DNA of 64,000 bases from Aeromicrobium yanjiei (GTDB lineage: Bacteria > Actinomycetota > Actinomycetes > Propionibacteriales > Nocardioidaceae). The stretch lies in the NCBI RefSeq assembly GCF_009649075.1, contig NZ_CP045737.1, positions 1,860,001 through 1,924,000 on the forward strand. Direction: 5' to 3'. Of the stretch, positions 1 to 8,503 are shown piece by piece. The notes beneath the pieces were generated by a model. That model had not been told where the DNA came from and did not search any database. It saw only the letters and a program-made list of their open reading frames with translations. Position 1 is the stretch's first letter, and each line of letters opens with the position of its first letter. Position numbers and translations under genes: made by a program.

Positions 1-695
1 GCCTGCCGCGGGTGCCGTGGGCCGGCGATGCGTCCCGCATCATCGTGCTCGCGGCGGCCGCTGACGGCGATCATCTGGTGGCGCTCGATCCGGCATCCGC
101 ACACCTCGAGCCCGGGCACAACATCGCGGGAGAGTCTCGCGACGACGTCGTCCTCGACGATGTCGCACTGAACGATGCCCAGGTGCTCCCGGTCACCGAG
201 GCATCCGGCGTCACGCGTGAAGCCTTCCGCCAACGGGGGGCCCTCGGCCGTGCCCTGCTGATGTCCGGTGCCGCCGAGCGCGTGCTCGAGCTGACCGTCG
301 AACAGATCTCCCAGCGAGTCCAGTTCGGGCGTTCGCTCGGCGCCTTCCAAGCCGTTCAGCAACAGGTGGCCCAGCAGGCCGGTGAGGTCGCCGCGACCCG
401 CGTGGCCACCGAGGCTGCGGCCCTGGCCCTCGACGCGGACGGCCGGGCGGGTCTCGCGATCGCCGCCGCGAAGGTGCAGGCCGGAGTGGCTGCCGGTGCG
501 GTGGCCCGCGTCGGCCACCAGCTGCATGGAGCGATCGGCTTCACCGACGAACACGAGCTGCACCGCTGCACGACCAGGCTGTGGGCCTGGCGCGATGAGT
601 ACGGCAATGAGGACGAGTGGGCGGGCCGCCTCGGTCGGCTGACACTTGCCGGTGCAGGTGACGACCTCTGGCCCATGCTCACGAGGACCTCATGA
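1..695 (+). CDS. Acyl-CoA dehydrogenase, C-terminal part (5' end outside window)
   Basis: The reading frame is open from the first base and ends at TGA 693-695, so the true start lies upstream. The visible part holds the end of the middle beta domain and the C-terminal helical domain of an FAD-dependent acyl-CoA dehydrogenase. QFGRSLGAFQAVQQ and HGAIGFTDEHELHR match the small FadE-type subunits seen again at 58696 and 61116. Such subunits commonly pair with a second ACAD to form a heterotetramer; that is family knowledge and is not shown here. Its stop overlaps the next start (ATGA), so the two genes are translationally coupled. Confidence 0.88.
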   Translation, partial: LPRVPWAGDASRIIVLAAAADGDHLVALDPASAHLEPGHNIAGESRDDVVLDDVALNDAQVLPVTEASGVTREAFRQRGALGRALLMSGAAERVLELTVEQISQRVQFGRSLGAFQAVQQQVAQQAGEVAATRVATEAAALALDADGRAGLAIAAAKVQAGVAAGAVARVGHQLHGAIGFTDEHELHRCTTRLWAWRDEYGNEDEWAGRLGRLTLAGAGDDLWPMLTRTS

Positions 696-1579
696 CGACA
701 CAGGTGTCACGTCCTACGACCCCCGGTCGGCCGCGACTTGCGAACGTCCTGGTGCTGACGCCGGTCGGCCCCGACGCCTTCGAAGGCGATCCGGGGGCGG
801 CCAACTCGTCCGGTGGCGTCTATGGAGGTCTGGTCTTCGCCCAGGCGGCCGCAGCGGCGAGTCTCTCGGTCGATGACGACCGGGTGATGTGCTCCGTCCA
901 GGGTCAGTTCCTGCGCTCGGGCAGATTTGGCGTCCCCATCACGTACGCAGTCGGACGCGCTCGCGACGGGCGATCGTTCTCCAACCGCAGCGTCGAGGCG
1001 ACCCAGTTCGGCCAGGTCATCTTCACCCTGACCGCCTCGTTCCACGTCCCCGAGGACGGCTTCGACCATCAGGTCCAGGTATTCGATGCTCCCGGCCCCG
1101 AGGGACTCCCCTCGATGAGCGAGGCGTTGACCGACGTCGGCGACAGCACGCGGGACTGGATGCAGGCAATGCTGGGACGCGTGCCGTTCGAGATACGGCC
1201 TGCCGACGAGCTGCCTCAGGTCGCCTGGACACGTGGCGAGACTCCTCCCCCGCGGCAGCGCTTCTGGCTGCGACCCTACGAGCGGCTGTCGGCCGATCCA
1301 TATCTCAACATGATCTCGATGCTCTACGCATCGGACCTGTTCCTGCTCAGCTCGACACTGCCGCCGCACCACGTGGTGCTGCCCGAGCTGCAGTTCGGGA
1401 GTCTCGACCACAGCGTCTGGCTGCACCGATCCGTCGAGTTCGACGACTGGCTGCTGTTCGAGCAGGAGGGCTTCTGGGCCGGGGGCGGGCTGGGACTGTG
1501 CCGTGGGGTGTTCTTCAACCGTCGCGGCCAGGTCGTGGCGAACACTGCGCAGCAAGGACTCATCCGTCCCCCGTCCTGA
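692..1579 (+). CDS. TesB-like double hot-dog acyl-CoA thioesterase
   Basis: This 295-residue protein fits acyl-CoA thioesterase II (TesB), which hydrolyses acyl-CoA to free acid and CoA in the cytoplasm. The N-terminal hot-dog has GGVYGGLVFAQ (41-51) and RDGRSF (91-96). The C-terminal hot-dog has SLDHSVWLHR (237-246), whose Asp239 corresponds to the TesB catalytic Asp, and a QQG near 287-289 at the catalytic Gln position. It overlaps the upstream ACAD by 4 bases (ATGA), so it probably releases CoA or clears stalled intermediates of that step. The chain length it prefers cannot be read from the sequence. Confidence 0.85.
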   Translation: MTTQVSRPTTPGRPRLANVLVLTPVGPDAFEGDPGAANSSGGVYGGLVFAQAAAAASLSVDDDRVMCSVQGQFLRSGRFGVPITYAVGRARDGRSFSNRSVEATQFGQVIFTLTASFHVPEDGFDHQVQVFDAPGPEGLPSMSEALTDVGDSTRDWMQAMLGRVPFEIRPADELPQVAWTRGETPPPRQRFWLRPYERLSADPYLNMISMLYASDLFLLSSTLPPHHVVLPELQFGSLDHSVWLHRSVEFDDWLLFEQEGFWAGGGLGLCRGVFFNRRGQVVANTAQQGLIRPPS

Positions 1580-1612
1580 CCCAGGTCGCCCGCGTGCGTG
1601 CCTGCCTCGTCG

Positions 1613-2710
1613 TCAGAGAGTGACCCAGCCGGCTCCGGCCGACGAGGCCCTGGCCGCTTCGATGACTCGTTGAGCCCTCAGTCCGTCGGCGAAGGACGGC
1701 ACGCTGGTGTCCGTGCCCGAGAACGCCGGGAGCCAGTCCTCGAGCATGAGTGCCATGGCCCGGACCAGGCCTCGGGCCGCCTGGCCGTCGGCGTCCGGAA
1801 GACGGTGCTTCTGCTGGGTCGACAGCTCACGCTCGACCAACCCGTCGTCGGCCAGGCCCCCCGCGAGGATCCGATCTTTCCGCGGAGCGCCTGACAGGGT
1901 CACCGTGCCGGCCGTGCCGAAGGCATCGAACGTCCAGCCCCGTGCGTGGATGCCGACCACCGACGCGGTGATGACGGCCAACGCGCCCGAGTCGAGCCGC
2001 ATGAGGATGCCGCTGGTGTCGTCCGCGGTGACCTCGAGGGTGTCGCCGTCCGGCAGCTCGCGAGTGGGAATCGACGAACGGACGTCGGCGCACACTGCGA
2101 CGGGCTCGCCGAAGAGGGAGCAGACGAAGTCGATGTCGTGCACGACCAGACCGTTGAGGTAGCCACCGCCCGATGCGAGGTCGTACATCCACAACGACTG
2201 CAGGGGGCGCGAGGGATGCCAGTACGGCCCGCTCTGATGCAGCCGGACGCTGAACGGTGTGCCCACCATTCCGGCGTCCACCTGTTCGCGGACCGTGTAC
2301 CGGCCGTCCTGCCAGCGGGTCTCGAACGACACGGCGGTCGCCTTGCCGCTGGCTGCCGCAGCGTCGACCATCTCGGCGGCCTGGTCGGCAGTCACTGCCA
2401 ACGGCTTCTCGCACAGGACGTGCTTGCCCGCGGCCAAGGCAGCCAGCGTCTGCTCGTGATGCAGCTCGACCGGAGTGGCCACCGAGATGAGGTCCAGGTC
2501 CTCGCGCTCGACGAACGATCTCCAGTCCGTCGACGTGTCCGAGATGCCGAGCCTGGTGCCGGCGTCGCGGACCGATGACTCGGTGCGGGCACACAGCGCT
2601 ACCAGCTCATACCCTGGGGCCGCCGCGAATGCGGGCGCCTGAACGTGTGCCCCCCAGCCCACTCCGATGAGTCCGACCCTCAACGGACGGGTACGACTGT
2701 CGGGCGTCAC
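1613..2710 (-). CDS. Gfo/Idh/MocA family NAD(P)-dependent oxidoreductase
   Basis: The 365-residue protein has an N-terminal Rossmann fold with GVGWGA at 16-21 and the family EKP motif at 101-103, whose Lys usually takes part in hydride transfer on sugar or polyol substrates. The rest fits the alpha/beta substrate domain. The GTG start at 2710 overlaps the stop of the upstream LLM gene (GTGA), so the two are co-translated. A sugar-type dehydrogenase is unusual company for acyl-CoA genes, and its substrate is unknown. Confidence 0.85.
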   Translation of the reverse strand: MTPDSRTRPLRVGLIGVGWGAHVQAPAFAAAPGYELVALCARTESSVRDAGTRLGISDTSTDWRSFVEREDLDLISVATPVELHHEQTLAALAAGKHVLCEKPLAVTADQAAEMVDAAAASGKATAVSFETRWQDGRYTVREQVDAGMVGTPFSVRLHQSGPYWHPSRPLQSLWMYDLASGGGYLNGLVVHDIDFVCSLFGEPVAVCADVRSSIPTRELPDGDTLEVTADDTSGILMRLDSGALAVITASVVGIHARGWTFDAFGTAGTVTLSGAPRKDRILAGGLADDGLVERELSTQQKHRLPDADGQAARGLVRAMALMLEDWLPAFSGTDTSVPSFADGLRAQRVIEAARASSAGAGWVTL

Positions 2711-3714
2711 AGGACGGCCAGCGCTTCGCGCACGGCTGTCGCGGTCTCCCGGCCCAGCGACTCGGCCGGAACGGAGATCCGGTCGGCCACCCCCTCGACC
2801 CGCCGTGCGTAAGCCGCAGGCAGATCGTCCGGCGAAGCGACGACGGCGAAGGCAGCGAGGATGTCGTCATCGATCAGCGTGCCCATCGTCTCCCACTCCC
2901 CCAGCTTCGAGAGTCGCTGCAGCTCAGGCTGCAGCTCACCCCAGCCGTGCACGTCCAGGACGGGCCGGTACGCGGGTGTCGAGCCGTAGAAGGCGATCCG
3001 CTCGCGCGCAGCGCGCGCCGATGCCCCCCACGACTCCTCGTCGACGCCCGTGACCACGAACGGCTGATATCGCGTCGTGAAGTCCGAGCGGCTCCTGCCG
3101 CCGAGCCGCAGGCCTCGTTCGATCGCCGGTTCCAGGACCTCGGCCAGATATCGGGGCGTCGTGAAGCTGTGCACCAACAGTCCGTCGGCGACCTCACCGG
3201 CGACCGTGGCCATCCTCGCGCCGACGGCTGCGACGAACACGGGCGGAAGACCGGCCGGCAGCGGGCCGGGGTCGAAGGTCGGCGTCATCAGGGTGTGCGT
3301 GTAGAACTCCCCCTCGAACGACAGCGGCGTGGTCTCCTGCCACGACGTCCAGATCGCCTGCAACGCCAGCACGTACTCACGCATCCGGGCGGCTGGCTGC
3401 GACCACGGCATCGAGAATCGCCGCTCGATGTGGGGCTTGATCTGCGATCCGAGCCCGAGCTGCATGCGACCGCCCGAGAGGCGCTGCAGATCCCAGGCGA
3501 CCTGCGCAGTGGTCATGGGATTCCGCGAGAACGCGACCGCAATGGCCGTGCCGATGTCCACCCGGTCCGTGTTGGCCGCCGCGAGAGCCAGTGGCAGGAA
3601 CGGCTCGCGATCGACCTCGGACGTCCAGACGCCGTCCCAGCCGTCGGCCTCGAATGACCTGGCCAGGTCGGGGACGCCCGCCAGCTCTCCGTGCAATGAG
3701 ATGTCGACCTTCAC
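2707..3714 (-). CDS. LLM-class F420-dependent oxidoreductase (MSMEG_2256-like, TIGR03617 type)
   Basis: The 335-residue luciferase-like TIM barrel matches the pattern I recall for the actinobacterial TIGR03617 family: an opening KVDISL, VAFSRNP, LGLGSQIKPHIERRF, an LMTPTFDPGP stretch and GEVADGLLVHSF. Members use coenzyme F420 for two-electron chemistry on mostly unknown substrates. The GTG start at 3714 follows GAAGGAG by about nine bases. It overlaps the downstream Gfo/Idh/MocA gene by 4 bases. Use of F420 rather than FMN is inferred from the family. Confidence 0.85.
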   Translation of the reverse strand: MKVDISLHGELAGVPDLARSFEADGWDGVWTSEVDREPFLPLALAAANTDRVDIGTAIAVAFSRNPMTTAQVAWDLQRLSGGRMQLGLGSQIKPHIERRFSMPWSQPAARMREYVLALQAIWTSWQETTPLSFEGEFYTHTLMTPTFDPGPLPAGLPPVFVAAVGARMATVAGEVADGLLVHSFTTPRYLAEVLEPAIERGLRLGGRSRSDFTTRYQPFVVTGVDEESWGASARAARERIAFYGSTPAYRPVLDVHGWGELQPELQRLSKLGEWETMGTLIDDDILAAFAVVASPDDLPAAYARRVEGVADRISVPAESLGRETATAVREALAVL

Positions 3715-3763
3715 CGATCCACGCTCCTTCGTTGACTACCGTCTTGACTCGTCCTGTGCGGCC

Positions 3764-4624
3764 TCAGCCGAAGCTGAGACCCTCGTTGAGCGTCCACTTC
3801 CGGTCGCGTCCACGGACCCAGCCGCTCGAGGCCCACGTGCCGCCGTCGACCGGCAGCACCGTGCCGGTGACGTACGACGCCATGTCGGAGGCCAGGAACA
3901 GCGCCGCATCGCCACACTCCTCGGCCCGGCCCTCGCGGTCGAGCGGTATCAGGCGGTTCATCGCGTCCACGGTCTCAGGAGAGCGCTCGATCCACGTCGA
4001 CTCGTCCACCGGACCGGTGCGATTGCCCATGTTGCCGGGCGTGATCGTGTGATCGGGTGCGATCGCGTTGACACGTATGCCGTGCTCCGAGAGCTCGAGT
4101 GCCATGCTCCGGGTGAAGGCGATCATGCCCGCCTTGCACGCTCCGTAGACCGCGAAGTTGGGCGCGGCACGGCTCCCTTCGATGCTCGTCACGTTGATGA
4201 TCGATCCGCCGCGGCCGCCGCGGATCATCACGGGTGCCGCGGCGGAGATGCCGGCCATCATGCTGACGAGATTGATGTCGATGTGGCGGCGCCAGCTGCG
4301 CTCGCTCTGTTCCAGGAAGGGGCGACCGGACACCCCGCCGGCGTTGTTCACGAGGATGTCGATCCGACCGAACCTCTCATCGGTGGCGGCGACCATCGAC
4401 TCGATCTGCCGCACGTCCATGACGTCGGTCGGCAATGCGAGCGCCTGGGCGCCGATCTCCGCCACGCGCTCCGCGACCTCATCGCAACGCTCGGGAGAGA
4501 CATCGGCGATCGTGACGTCGGCGCCCGCCTCGGCGAGGGCCAGCACGATCGCGCGCCCGATGCCGCCGCCCCCGCCGGTGACTATCGCCGCCTTGCCCTC
4601 GAGCGACATCTTGGCTACGGACAT
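3764..4624 (-). CDS. SDR family NAD(P)-dependent oxidoreductase
   Basis: A classical SDR of 286 residues with TGGGGGIG (16-23), NNAG (93-96), catalytic Ser147, Tyr160 and Lys164 (YGACK). The C-terminus runs about 30 residues past the usual VDGG end (WASSGWVRGRDRKW), which may shape the substrate pocket. The ATG at 4624 is supported by GAGGAGG seven bases upstream. It is the first gene leftward from a divergent promoter shared with the NTF2-like gene. Likely role: oxidation of a hydroxyl or reduction of a keto group on a ring or acyl-CoA substrate, not specified by the sequence. Confidence 0.87.
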   Translation of the reverse strand: MSVAKMSLEGKAAIVTGGGGGIGRAIVLALAEAGADVTIADVSPERCDEVAERVAEIGAQALALPTDVMDVRQIESMVAATDERFGRIDILVNNAGGVSGRPFLEQSERSWRRHIDINLVSMMAGISAAAPVMIRGGRGGSIINVTSIEGSRAAPNFAVYGACKAGMIAFTRSMALELSEHGIRVNAIAPDHTITPGNMGNRTGPVDESTWIERSPETVDAMNRLIPLDREGRAEECGDAALFLASDMASYVTGTVLPVDGGTWASSGWVRGRDRKWTLNEGLSFG

Positions 4625-4665
4625 CCGCTGACCTCCTCACACTGGGTATGGTCGTCCTAATATAG

Positions 4666-4679
4666 ATGAGATAACTCAT
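4666..4679. promoter_or_regulatory. Candidate repressor operator (ATGAG-ATAA-CTCAT)
   Basis: A perfect 5-4-5 inverted repeat in the AT-rich gap between the divergent genes starting at 4624 and 4682. Read leftward, 4682-4671 gives TCAATGAGTTAT, which recurs exactly at 32818-32829 upstream of the TetR gene. The candidate -10 TAATAT lies just to its left. Confidence 0.45.
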
Positions 4680-4681
4680 TG

Positions 4682-5137
4682 ATGAAAGAAGACGGCATGG
4701 AACTGTGGGAGCTCCTGGCACGCGAACAGGTGCGGGACGTCTACGCGGCCTACACACACTCCGGCGACCGCTTTCGTCTCGAAGATCTGGCTGCCTGCTT
4801 CACGCAGGACGGCATCCTGGAGGTCAAGGACCGCAACCAGGCACAAGGGCGCGGCGCGATCGTCGAGATGCTGTCCGGCGGCTCGCGGGTGGCGCAGCCC
4901 CCTGCAGACGGCAGCCGGACCTTCATCCGACACTTCATCGCCAACATCCGCTTCGACTCCGTCACCACCCAGCGCATCGAGACCTCGGCCTACTTCCAGG
5001 TGCTCACGGCCGCCGGTCTCGACCACTGGGGCCGCTACCGCGATGTGTTCGTGCCTGCCGAAGGGCGCTGGCTGATTCAGCACCGCTTGGCGGCGCTCGA
5101 CGCATCGGTCGCCGACAGCTGGTTGGCGAATCGCTGA
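4682..5137 (+). CDS. NTF2-like / SnoaL-like protein
   Basis: A 151-residue alpha+beta cone protein of the nuclear-transport-factor-2-like superfamily: an N-terminal helix with REQVRDVYAAYTHSGDRF, then ACFTQDG and a beta-rich half. The family includes ketosteroid isomerases, small dehydratases and many non-catalytic binding proteins. I cannot see a diagnostic catalytic pair, so the reaction is open. ATG 4682 is used; ATG 4697, preceded by GAAAGAAGA, is an alternative start. A crotonase follows 22 bases downstream, suggesting a role on the same acyl-CoA or cyclic substrate. Confidence 0.75.
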   Translation: MKEDGMELWELLAREQVRDVYAAYTHSGDRFRLEDLAACFTQDGILEVKDRNQAQGRGAIVEMLSGGSRVAQPPADGSRTFIRHFIANIRFDSVTTQRIETSAYFQVLTAAGLDHWGRYRDVFVPAEGRWLIQHRLAALDASVADSWLANR

Positions 5138-5159
5138 GAACCCACCGATCGGACCCACC

Positions 5160-5963
5160 ATGACCACCGTCACGACCAGTCAGCCGGCCCCAGGCGTCAC
5201 GCAGGTGACGCTCAACCGTCCCGAAGCCCTCAACACCCTCAACGACCGGCTCGTCACCGACCTCGTCCGCGTCCTGGACGAGGTGGCCGAGGACCCCGAC
5301 TGCCGGGTGGTGATCCTGACGGGCCAGGGCCGCGCGTTCTGCGCCGGCCTCGATCTCCACGGCTTCGGTGACGAGGCCAAGGTCGAGGCTCAAGGGGAGA
5401 TCGTGCGGCAGCTGACGAGGCAGAAGGAGATCGCGGGACTGGCTCAACGCCTGCACTCCCTGCCACAGCCGGTGATCGCCGCGGTCAACGGTCCCGCTGC
5501 GGGAGGCGGACTGGCGCTGGTGTGCGCGAGCGATGTCCGCATCGCGGCCGAACCTGCGGTCTTCGCGGTCTCGTTCATCAGGGCCGGCTTCTCGGCGTGC
5601 GACATCGGCGTCTCGTGGCTGCTTCCGCGGATCGTCGGCGCGGGCAGAGCCCATGAGCTGATGCTGACGGGCCGGCGGTTCGACGCCGCCGAAGCGTTGC
5701 GGATCGGGCTGCTGACCGACGTCGTCGACGCCGACAGCCTCCTGCAGACCGCGCTCGACAAGGCGACCCAGATCATGCTGAACCCTCCCCTGTCGGTCGA
5801 GCTGACCAAGGAGGGCATGTGGGCTGCGCTGGAGATCTCGGCGTTCGACACCGCGGTCGAGTTCGAGAATCGCCAGCAGGCCTTCACGTCGTTCACCGCC
5901 GATCGCCTCGAGGCGACGGCGGCCTTCTTGGAGAAGCGCGCGCCGGTCTACCGACGCCGCTGA
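5160..5963 (+). CDS. Enoyl-CoA hydratase/isomerase (crotonase family)
   Basis: The 267-residue crotonase fold protein has the oxyanion-hole segments GRAFCAGLDLHG (near 60-71) and NGPAAGGGLALV (near 110-121). Where many hydratases carry Glu144 and Glu164, this protein has AGFSACDIGVSWLLPR, with an Asp at the second position. That spelling is common in mycobacterial-type EchA proteins. It probably hydrates or isomerises an enoyl-CoA. It follows the NTF2-like gene and probably shares its promoter; a short GC hairpin overlaps its stop codon. Confidence 0.87.
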   Translation: MTTVTTSQPAPGVTQVTLNRPEALNTLNDRLVTDLVRVLDEVAEDPDCRVVILTGQGRAFCAGLDLHGFGDEAKVEAQGEIVRQLTRQKEIAGLAQRLHSLPQPVIAAVNGPAAGGGLALVCASDVRIAAEPAVFAVSFIRAGFSACDIGVSWLLPRIVGAGRAHELMLTGRRFDAAEALRIGLLTDVVDADSLLQTALDKATQIMLNPPLSVELTKEGMWAALEISAFDTAVEFENRQQAFTSFTADRLEATAAFLEKRAPVYRRR

Positions 5964-5972
5964 CACGGCGTC
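5953..5972. terminator. Short GC-rich hairpin between convergent genes
   Basis: GACGCCG and CGGCGTC form a 7-bp perfect stem with a 6-base loop, spanning the stop codon of the crotonase and facing the convergent crotonase that ends at 5976. There is no T-tract, as is usual in actinobacteria. It is a weak candidate for a bidirectional terminator. Confidence 0.35.
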
Positions 5973-5975
5973 AGG

Positions 5976-6869
5976 TCACGAGAACTCCGGGGCCTCCTGC
6001 CCCTCCCAGATGTGTGGCATGTCGGAGGAGACCTTCCGCGGGAAGACGGGCTTGCGCTTCTCCAAGAACGACATGACACCCTCCCGGACGTCATCGGATG
6101 CGCCCTGGATCTCCAGCGCGCGGCTGTCGGCGCGGTGGGCGTCCATCGGGTGCGCCGCACCTGCCATACGCCAGATGAGCTGACGGGTCAGCGCGATCGA
6201 GACCGGTGCCGAGTCCGAGACCATCGACAAGGCAAGCGTGCGGGCCGCCGGGAGCAGATCGTCGGGAGCGTGAAGGGCGCTGACGAGTCCACGATCCATT
6301 GCCTCTTCGGTCGTGAAGATCCTGCCGGAGTAGGACCATTCCAAGGCGGTCGGCAGCCCGACGAGCCGCGGAAGAAACCATGATGCCGCAGCGTCCGGCA
6401 CGAGTCCGCGACGCGCGAAGACGAAGCCCACCTTGGTGTCTGGCGTCGCCAGCCGAGCGTCCATCGGCAGGGTCATGGACGCGCCGACACCGACAGCCGG
6501 CCCGTTGATCGCAGCGATCACGGGCTTGAGGCTCTCGAAGATCCGCAATGTCACGAGACCGCCACCATCGCGGTGGATGCCGTTTTCGTACCTGCCCCTC
6601 GCGGGGGTGTCGCCGTTGGCCGCGTAGTCGAAGGTCGTGTCGCCCGCCGACAGATCGGCCCCGGCACAGAACGCGCGCCCGCTCCCCGTCACGATGACGG
6701 CCCGCACCGCATCGTCGGCGTCCGTCAGGTCGAAGGCTGCGATCAGCTCCTCCAGCATCTCGGCAGTGAAGGCATTGAGCCGATCGGGACGTCGGAGGGT
6801 CAGGACCGCGATGCCGTCGGCATCGATCTCGAGCGAGATCGTGTCGAAGCCGGCTACCTCGCGGGTCAT
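5976..6869 (-). CDS. Enoyl-CoA hydratase/isomerase (EchA-like)
   Basis: The 297-residue crotonase has FCAGADLS in the first oxyanion-hole strand and [14 protein letters not shown] in the second. At the usual catalytic Glu position it reads [16 protein letters not shown], with Asp where EchA proteins that I recall read VPEA. Asp there could favour isomerase over hydratase chemistry, or simply be tolerated. It overlaps the upstream HSD10-like SDR by 4 bases (ATGA): hydration or isomerisation next to 3-hydroxyacyl-CoA oxidation makes sense for one beta-oxidation sequence. Confidence 0.87.
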   Translation of the reverse strand: MTREVAGFDTISLEIDADGIAVLTLRRPDRLNAFTAEMLEELIAAFDLTDADDAVRAVIVTGSGRAFCAGADLSAGDTTFDYAANGDTPARGRYENGIHRDGGGLVTLRIFESLKPVIAAINGPAVGVGASMTLPMDARLATPDTKVGFVFARRGLVPDAAASWFLPRLVGLPTALEWSYSGRIFTTEEAMDRGLVSALHAPDDLLPAARTLALSMVSDSAPVSIALTRQLIWRMAGAAHPMDAHRADSRALEIQGASDDVREGVMSFLEKRKPVFPRKVSSDMPHIWEGQEAPEFS

Positions 6870-7639
6870 CGGGGTGCCATCCGGATCGCACCGTCGAGCC
6901 GGATCGTCTCACCGTTGAGCATCGGGTTCGACACGATGTGTGCGACCAAGGAGGCGTACTCCACCGGATCGCCGAGCCGGGACGGGTGCGGGACCTGTGA
7001 CCCCAGCGATGCGAGCGCCTCATCGGGCAGCGACTGCAGCAGGGGCGTCAGGAACAGGCCCGGCGCGATCGTGTTGACGCGAATCTTGTGCTGCGCGAGA
7101 TCGCGGGCGATCGGCAGTGTCATGCCGACCACGCCGCCCTTCGATGCGGAGTAGGCGGCCTGGCCGATCTGGCCGTCGTACGCTGCGACAGAGGCGGTGT
7201 TGACGATGACGCCGCGCTCTTCGACCTCTTCGACCTCTTCGGACGTGGCGACCATGCAGGCCGCCGCGAGGCGGGTGACATTGAAGGTCCCGATCAGGTT
7301 GACCTCGACGACACGGCGGAAGTCACTCAGGGGGAAGGGCGAACCGTCCCGGCCCACGACCTTGATCGCATTGCCTATTCCGGCGCAGTTGACCGTGACC
7401 CTCAGCTGCCCGAGACCGGCGGCAGTGTCGACCGCCGCCTGGACCTGGTCCTCGTCCGTGACGTCCGCAGGGACGAAGACTGCGTCGGGTCCGAGTTCCT
7501 GCGCCACGGACACTCCGTCCGAGGACGCCAGATCCACGATGACGACCTTGGCGCCGTCGGCCGAAAGACGACGGACCGTCGCCAGACCGAGCCCCGAGGC
7601 GCCACCCGTCACGAGAGCGACTTTGCCGGCAATGTCCAT
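6866..7639 (-). CDS. HSD10-like SDR, probable 3-hydroxyacyl-CoA dehydrogenase
   Basis: The 257-residue SDR resembles type II 3-hydroxyacyl-CoA / 2-methyl-3-hydroxybutyryl-CoA dehydrogenase. It has TGGASGLG (11-18), VNCAGIGNA, Ser151, Tyr164 and Lys168, a [15 protein letters not shown] segment, and [12 protein letters not shown] near the end, all HSD10 hallmarks. It probably oxidises 3-hydroxyacyl-CoA with NAD+. An acidic EEVEEVEE stretch (135-142), encoded by a 9-base tandem repeat, lengthens a loop before the catalytic Ser strand. The start ATG follows GAGGAG. It leads a two-gene unit with the EchA-like gene. Confidence 0.9.
   Translation of the reverse strand: MDIAGKVALVTGGASGLGLATVRRLSADGAKVVIVDLASSDGVSVAQELGPDAVFVPADVTDEDQVQAAVDTAAGLGQLRVTVNCAGIGNAIKVVGRDGSPFPLSDFRRVVEVNLIGTFNVTRLAAACMVATSEEVEEVEERGVIVNTASVAAYDGQIGQAAYSASKGGVVGMTLPIARDLAQHKIRVNTIAPGLFLTPLLQSLPDEALASLGSQVPHPSRLGDPVEYASLVAHIVSNPMLNGETIRLDGAIRMAPR
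7217..7241. repeat. In-frame 9-base tandem repeat (CTCTTCGAC, nearly 3 copies)
   Basis: Two exact copies plus seven bases of a third lie inside the HSD10-like gene and encode the EEVEEVEE patch. Because the unit is a multiple of three, slippage would change loop length without breaking the frame. Confidence 0.8.
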
Positions 7640-7666
7640 GCTCCACTCCTCTGCTCCACCGAATGA

Positions 7667-7693
7667 GTAATCTCAATTAGAGATTTAGATTAC
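7667..7693. promoter_or_regulatory. Nested inverted-repeat operator in divergent SDR promoter
   Basis: The outer arms GTAATCT / AGATTAC (7 bp) enclose an inner perfect repeat AATCTC-AATTA-GAGATT (7669-7685). It is overlapped on the left by GAATGAGTAA (7661-7670), which recurs at 43703-43712. It lies between the divergent SDR starts at 7639 and 7718, where a TetR-type repressor could control both. Confidence 0.55.
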
Positions 7694-7717
7694 CGTTCTC
7701 GATCGTCAGGAGCACCG

Positions 7718-8485
7718 ATGAACTCGAACTCTCCGCATGTCGTCGTCGTGTCGGGTGGCGGCACCGGGATCGGCAAGGCGATCACGACCGCCTTCGCCGA
7801 CGCCGGATCCATCGTCGTGATCGTCGGCCGGCGTGCAGAGATTCTCCAGCGGGTGGCCGCAGGACGCGACAACGTGATGGCGATCCCTGCGGACGTGACC
7901 GACCCCGACCAGCTGAGGGCGCTTGCCGCCGAGCTGGAGAGCCGACTCGGGACGATCGACGTGGCCATCGCCAACGCCGGAAGCGGCAACACCGGTCCGC
8001 ACGAGGGCCTCGAGCAGGTGGCCGAGCACTGGAACTTCATCGTCCGAGCGAACATCCTGTCGGCCGTGCTCTTCGAGCACGCGCTGCGACCTCTCCTGCG
8101 ACGAGACGGCGGCCGTTTCATCGCGATCACCTCTGCCAGCGCGAAGAGCAATGGCGGCGAGGTCGCCTACGCCGCGAGCAAGGCAGCCCTCAATCGATGG
8201 ATCGTGCAGGTCGCGAGCGAGGTGGGCGCGGAAGGGATCACCGCCAACTGCGTCTCGCCAGGCTTCGTGCCCGACACCGAGCTCTACAAAGGTGCCATCG
8301 ATGAGTCCGCCTACGCACGGGTCGCCCGCGGCATCGCGGTGCAACGCGTCGGCACGCCACAGGACGTCGCCAGCGCGGTGCAGTATCTGGCTTCCGCTGC
8401 TGCTGGGTTCATCAGCGGAAGCATCTTCGATGTCGACGGCGGCAGGCGCGCCGGCCCGACGAGTCTCATCAATTCCAAGGAGTAG
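7718..8485 (+). CDS. SDR family oxidoreductase
   Basis: A 255-residue SDR with SGGGTGIGK (12-20), ANAGSG, Ser139, Tyr151 and Lys155 (YAASK), and a C-terminal DVDGG. The ATG follows AGGAG by five bases. It stands alone rightward from the divergent promoter at 7640-7717, opposite the HSD10-like gene, and converges with the alpha/beta hydrolase. A ketoreductase or alcohol dehydrogenase role on a catabolic intermediate is the family expectation; the substrate is unknown. Confidence 0.87.
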   Translation: MNSNSPHVVVVSGGGTGIGKAITTAFADAGSIVVIVGRRAEILQRVAAGRDNVMAIPADVTDPDQLRALAAELESRLGTIDVAIANAGSGNTGPHEGLEQVAEHWNFIVRANILSAVLFEHALRPLLRRDGGRFIAITSASAKSNGGEVAYAASKAALNRWIVQVASEVGAEGITANCVSPGFVPDTELYKGAIDESAYARVARGIAVQRVGTPQDVASAVQYLASAAAGFISGSIFDVDGGRRAGPTSLINSKE

Positions 8486-8503
8486 TGGTCGCCGGGCCGA
8501 CGG

